NCBI RefSeq assembly: GCF_020520425.1
Contig: NC_079492.1
Span: 141,054,361 to 141,118,360 of the forward strand
DNA from: Spinacia oleracea
Taxonomy: Eukaryota; Streptophyta; Magnoliopsida; Caryophyllales; Amaranthaceae
Direction of reading: 5' to 3'
Length of the DNA stretch: 64,000 nucleotides
Below the pieces are notes generated by a model that searched no databases, was not told where the DNA came from, and was given only the letters and a program-made list of their open reading frames with translations. How positions within the stretch are numbered: the first letter of the stretch is position 1; every line of letters starts with the position of its first letter. A program made the translations under genes and the position numbers. Positions 61,333 through 64,000 of the stretch are shown here, piece by piece.

Positions 61333-62623
61333 CTTCACCCTTAAATAGCTCTTTCAAGGAAGTTTCTGACAGCCTGGCACCTGCCCACGGATGGAGAATA
61401 AAGCCTTCACCTTACACATTCAACCATGCTACACATGTGCCTTCCTTTATATTGACTACAGCAAGACCGTGTCACTTCTACATCCACATTTTCTCTTTTT
61501 CTTACCCTATCTTAAAGTGAGACCATCCATATTAACATGCTCACTTTTAAAACCATAAAACAGCACAGGAGATAACACCTATCGAACATCATCTGGTTTT
61601 ACTTCCATGGGTATCTAACTAACTCCCAGTATACCTTTCCAATTATCTGTCTGCGTACAACATGAAAGCCTATGTTTTTGAAAAGTAGTCCAGGGGCAGG
61701 AATATTTCAAATTCCAGTAACTTATCCCACACCATTGACAACCCCTGCAAGATTTTCCCTCCACATAGTAACTTATATTCATTCACAAAAGAACCAAAAA
61801 TGTTCTGAGTTCTCCCTCCTTAATTCAAACTACTACTCTTCATTGAGTTCATCTCTCAAAAACTATGCACTGTGGAATGGTAATGAAATTTACCATTGTA
61901 AACATTACCATCACTCAAACTTGCTTAACATACCAAACGAAGTGCAATATAACTTTAAACTTTAAAGTAATAGAAGGTTGCTTATAAGATACGGAGTACG
62001 GAGTATCCATGAGCAAAGCATTGTCTAATTTTACAATCAAAGGAAAGCTCATCCCAAAACCAAAGATCGGAAATTTCACAAGGGAAAACGAAAGCATTAT
62101 TGAATATCTAATTTATAATGCATTCCTGCACCTCAAACACAAAAATGTTCCCCCATACCCCGATCCTCGTATCCTAATTCACTCACAATACATTTCCATA
62201 AAGCTACCTCAATTGAACACTTAACCTATCAATCTCGAACTCAAAAGCACCACTGATAGCAAAGAAATCGCAAACCATTGTCCAGAAAGTGCAATCACTC
62301 CACATACTTACCTTTAAACACATAAACATAACAAATATTTAAATTCCTACTAATAAAATCTACACATGGTTCAAAACTGCAATAAGTTCTACTTCAATCA
62401 ACAACAAAAATCGTAAAATCAGAGCATGAGAGATAAAAAGAGATGGATAATTACTTGAAGGCGAAGTGGAGATAGAAATTCGAGCATCGGGAGGCTCGGA
62501 TGAGTAAATAGCAGAAAAAACATAAAATGAAGAGAAGATGATTCCGACAATCACAGTTGCATAAATTGTAACAAATAATGGCTTCGATTTTGCAGCTTCT
62601 TGGCATGGATTTTCCAACGCCAT
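40858..62623 (-). CDS. XEG113: Extensin arabinosyltransferase (GT77), XEG113 type
   Basis: Thirteen exons on the minus strand: 62623-62455, 61055-60765, 59001-58796, 57481-57376, 56515-56259, 46956-46821, 45756-45662, 45583-45530, 44814-44701, 43753-43655, 43568-43449, 41212-41126, 41025-40858. All junctions keep frame, giving 633 residues, close to the Arabidopsis protein (about 640). XEG113 adds beta-arabinofuranose to extensin hydroxyproline arabinosides in the Golgi, which matters for wall strength and root hairs. Residues 14-40 are the type II membrane anchor (KPLFVTIYATVIVGIIFSSF). Other conserved parts are GAMDTKLLEALYWKGIPVFD, CDTDMVWLK (the DxD-type nucleotide-sugar motif at 215-217), GAYNIGIFHWRPTE, and near the end RVKRYVGIWCCV and PGHIYYDMYWDKKP. 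Intron 5 (46957-56258) is 9.3 kb and full of transposons. Confidence 0.93.
41820..41838. repeat. Poly-T tract
   Basis: About 19 consecutive T in XEG113 intron 11, just before the second copy of the dispersed repeat. Confidence 0.8.
41879..42165. repeat. Dispersed repeat, copy 2 (XEG113 intron 11)
   Basis: Matches 36966-37215 in the same orientation (shared blocks TATGCTTAAAAGTTA, TTATTTCTTCAAAATCACT, ATCATTTAACCCT, GTGTACA...TACACCTTGTG..GCAAGACCTTTTGAT). This copy has extra AGTTACAAAAA units. Non-coding. Confidence 0.65.
42255..42530. repeat. Tandem duplication of about 135 bases in XEG113 intron 11
   Basis: Two consecutive diverged copies share GAACATTCACAACAAGA, GCCAAATAA/ACCAAATAA, AAAACTTTCAAGCA, GTTAGCACCCAAACT and CATCTTGCAAACTAA..CATTTGT. 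Non-coding. Confidence 0.75.
46345..46364. repeat. Poly-G tract in XEG113 intron 6
   Basis: About 20 consecutive G on the plus strand (C on the gene's own strand). Confidence 0.85.
47275..47425. repeat. Imperfect direct duplication in XEG113 intron 5
   Basis: CAGGGACAACCTGGTATCTAA followed by GCTTCAATCACTGTGTTCCAA recurs 88 bases later with few changes; AGCTGACAAATGGA also recurs. No coding role seen. Confidence 0.75.
48457..48461. repeat. Target site duplication GAAAT, left
   Basis: GAAAT precedes the first 238-base LTR and recurs at 52442-52446 after the last one, so the whole rearranged element entered as a single insertion. Confidence 0.85.
48462..48699 (+). repeat. LTR copy 1 (direct, 5')
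   Basis: 238 bases, ending TTTGTCA before the primer-binding site. Rich in short AT motifs (TTAATATTAGGATTACC) that make it partly palindromic. Confidence 0.85.
49397..50176. mobile_element. Mutator-like element nested in the Copia gag region
   Basis: The left end reads TATGTTACTCCGAGTCTCCG and the right end, on the opposite strand, TATGTTACTCAGACACGGG. It is flanked by nearly identical 9-base sequences ATCCGAGCC (49388-49396) and ATACGAGCC (50177-50185), as in Mutator-type insertion. Many CGACAC / GTGTCGG units fill the termini. About 780 bases; the frames inside resemble no transposase, so it is non-autonomous. Confidence 0.65.
51251..51488 (-). repeat. LTR copy 2 (inverted)
   Basis: 238 bases, reverse complement of copy 1. 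Bounded on one side by the primer-binding site (read inverted, CTCTGATACCA) and on the other by the polypurine tract (inverted, TCCCCCCTCAAGG). Confidence 0.85.
51591..51828 (-). repeat. LTR copy 3 (inverted)
   Basis: 238 bases, starting 340 bases after copy 2 and differing from it at about two sites by eye. It has the same primer-site and purine-tract neighbours. Confidence 0.85.
51829..51916. repeat. Long palindrome between LTR copies 3 and 4
   Basis: TCCCCCCTCAAGGTGGAGCA ... GATCT on the left is mirrored by AGATC ... TGCTCCACCTTGAGGGGG on the right, around a centre near 51870. With the flanking LTRs the inverted repeat exceeds 250 bases per arm, if the MITE in copy 4 is ignored. Confidence 0.8.
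51917..52441 (+). repeat. LTR copy 4 (direct, 3'), with MITE inside
   Basis: Begins TGTTAAGCTATATT after a GAGGGGGGA purine tract and ends TTTGTCA before GAAAT. Without the Stowaway insertion its length is again about 238 bases. Confidence 0.85.
52098..52386. mobile_element. Stowaway MITE inside LTR copy 4
   Basis: The ends TACTCCCTCTGTCCCAGATT and (opposite strand) TACTCCCTCCGTCCCAGATT are inverted repeats, with TA duplicated at the insertion point compared with the uninterrupted LTR copies. It shares terminal and inner sequence (GTTACACTT) with copies at 55523 and 58048. Confidence 0.85.
53185..53690 (+). mobile_element. Possible solo LTR in XEG113 intron 5
   Basis: TGTTAGATTTCC near 53186 starts a segment with a good promoter-like CTATAAATAGAGG (53367-53380) and AATAAA (53411-53416), then a T-rich stretch; this layout resembles an LTR. 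No target duplication or second LTR could be found. Confidence 0.3.
54510..54900 (+). mobile_element. Remnant resembling the 3' end of a Gypsy element
   Basis: A frame near 54570-54600 reads TTHLEEDKVEV then stop, followed by sequence like GGASIAMNQV, which resembles the last residues of some plant Gypsy polyproteins. A purine stretch ATGGGAGGGA precedes TGTTGAG at 54731. Old, fragmentary and broken. Confidence 0.35.
55523..55790. mobile_element. Stowaway MITE in XEG113 intron 5
   Basis: TACTCCCTCCGTCCCAAATT on the left; GGAACGGAGGGAGTA on the right. The inner segment (TTGGTTATCAATTGTTATTT) is the reverse complement of part of the copy at 52098-52386, so it is the same family. The right end carries a partial tandem repeat of the terminus. 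Confidence 0.8.
58048..58378. mobile_element. Stowaway MITE in XEG113 intron 3
   Basis: CTATTCCCTCAATCCCATATT on the left; TTGGGAGGGAGGGATTATA on the right. The inner TTTTTCAATAAAATAA...TGATAACCAAACGACAACTTAT matches the other two family members. Contains a short internal tandem (CTACTTTTCAATAAAATTAC / CTACTTTTTCAATAAAATAA). Confidence 0.75.
59123..59140. repeat. Poly-C tract in XEG113 intron 2
   Basis: About 18 consecutive C, followed by an A-rich run. Confidence 0.85.
61301..61332. repeat. Poly-C tract with adjoining (CA)n in XEG113 intron 1
   Basis: About 18 C followed by roughly seven CA units. Confidence 0.85.
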
Positions 62624-64000
62624 TTTTAATCTTCTCCGATCACCAAATCAAAATGATCATCAAAAAATGTTGTTTATCTGCCCAGACTAATGAGATTATT
62701 ATTAATGAATCAATGAATTTCTAAATTAAAAGATTGGTTACAAATTTGTTGTGATCATTGTGAAGAAATTGGGGAAGATCATCGGAAATTAGGGTTCGGT
62801 GAATTTAGGTTAATTTAATAGTTTTGATGAAGATTGGTTTGGGCGCCCAAAAAGTGAGAGTGACGACGAGTTCGTCTTCAGTAAGTGGAGTGTGGAATAT
62901 TCAAACGTAAAAGAACAAGGTTGTTTGTCTGCTTAATTTTCCTAAAATTATTAATTAATGAAGAAGATTGGTTTAATTAGGTTGATTAAACAAGAAAAAC
63001 ACTACACTTATATTATAGACAACTCTTGCATATTCTTATGGTGTGGGACTTGGGTTGTCATCCCAACATATTATTAGTATTATACATGAAATTTATGTAA
63101 GAATATACAAAGTATTTGTTTTCCTCCGAAAATATGCAAATCATGTTTAAAATCAAAGTGTTGCGTAGATATTTCATATATTTAGCACAATTATGGCACT
63201 TCTAAACAAATTCAATTCTAAGGAGCCGCCCCATCTTGTGTCTCTCTCCTCTGCTTTTCTTTCTCTAGGGTGTACAAAAATTAGGGTTTTTTAGGTTGGA
63301 AATAGTCAAATCACTTTAGATATTTGGTTGTTTTCGACTCAATTCTCTTTAATTTTTAGTTTAATAAACTACACTTTATAAACTACACTTTATGCATGTA
63401 GTGAGTTTCTTTAATGTCGTTAGTTTATTCGTGCAATTCGTCTCTTGTTAGTAGAGTACGTTAGCTGACAAGAAGGACATGTGTATTCCATGGTTGAATC
63501 TTCTGATTTATGTGATGAGTGCGCATCATTATTCAAGTACAATATCAAATTTGAAGCATATTTTAATGTCGAGGCAACTACTACGGATATCGTTAACTAT
63601 GGAGGCCTCCATTCATCTAAAGTAGAAGATGTTTAACGGCAACATGTTTCTTGCTACATATATGATACATCTCTAGTTTGAGAGTCATTCTTAATGAGTG
63701 TAGTTGTTATTCTAATGATTTTTCTCTTTCCTATCAACTACACACAAAAAAATGGCACTCTTGGTTGCAAAAAGCAATCTGATTTCACAAGGCATTTCTT
63801 CTACGTTGCAAAATGCAATCTGATTTCACAAGGCCTATTGGTCATGGACCCAAAGACAAGTGGCCCAAAAAGTAAATAAGCTAAAAAGCCCCTTAAACTT
63901 GTAGAAATAGTTTTGGGTACCCAATGGAGTAGTTTTTTAAGTCTGTAAAACTCGCCAATAATCATAAAAACCTTGTCCTAAAAATGGACTCAACACTTAC
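62624..64000. other. Upstream region of XEG113
   Basis: The first 250 bases probably hold the XEG113 leader and promoter on the minus strand. The remainder is AT-rich spacer without a supportable gene. Near 63765-63835 a 28-base unit (GCAATCTGATTTCACAAGGC and neighbours) occurs twice in direct orientation 44 bases apart. Confidence 0.45.

Noticed and set aside
1-64000. A gene cluster or novel multi-gene system
   Set aside because: The seven genes are unrelated housekeeping, stress and wall genes with independent promoters; their order looks like ordinary plant gene scatter.

Overview
This is nuclear DNA of a eudicot plant. The evidence is spliced genes with GT-AG introns, land-plant proteins (glucuronoxylan methyltransferase, plastid Fe-superoxide dismutase, extensin arabinosyltransferase) and AT-rich spacers full of small transposons. 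Several repeat families (ends reading CTCCCTCCGTCCC; arrays of GTTCAGATAA) recall Caryophyllales/Amaranthaceae genomes such as spinach, beet or quinoa. That placement is an inference from memory, not a search result.

Seven protein-coding genes can be reconstructed exon by exon, with every junction keeping frame. Plus strand: an uncharacterised plastid-type membrane protein with a zinc-ribbon tail (568-4302), a GXM-type glucuronoxylan 4-O-methyltransferase (5655-6497), a plastid Fe-SOD of FSD1 type (9089-13021), an F-box protein of SKIP31 type (28164-34460) and a glycine-rich protein of A3 type (38912-39881). Minus strand: Mediator subunit MED22 (14959-16837) and the GT77 arabinosyltransferase XEG113 (40858-62623, 13 exons, one intron of 9.3 kb). 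The genes do not form a pathway cluster. Two of them (GXM and XEG113) act in cell-wall building, but they lie far apart and this looks like ordinary scatter.

Much of the remainder is mobile DNA. A young, whole-looking Ty1/Copia retrotransposon (18295-26540; two 650-bp LTRs, 5-bp target duplication GGGAC) sits inside what looks like the 5' leader of MED22, in the same orientation. A second, short-LTR Copia-type element (48462-52441, target duplication GAAAT) lies in XEG113 intron 5. It is broken and internally rearranged: it holds four copies of its 238-bp LTR, two of them inverted, as expected from self-integration. It has itself been hit by a Mutator-type element and a Stowaway MITE. Many other MITEs (Tourist-like, Stowaway-like, Mutator-like and one family with a TTAA-flanked copy), an L1-type LINE fragment, possible SINEs, a Gypsy remnant and a possible solo LTR occupy introns and spacers.

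No operon, CRISPR array, rRNA or convincing tRNA gene was seen. The most noteworthy features are the retrotransposon that splits the MED22 leader, the self-integrated Copia structure, and the uncharacterised zinc-ribbon membrane protein.
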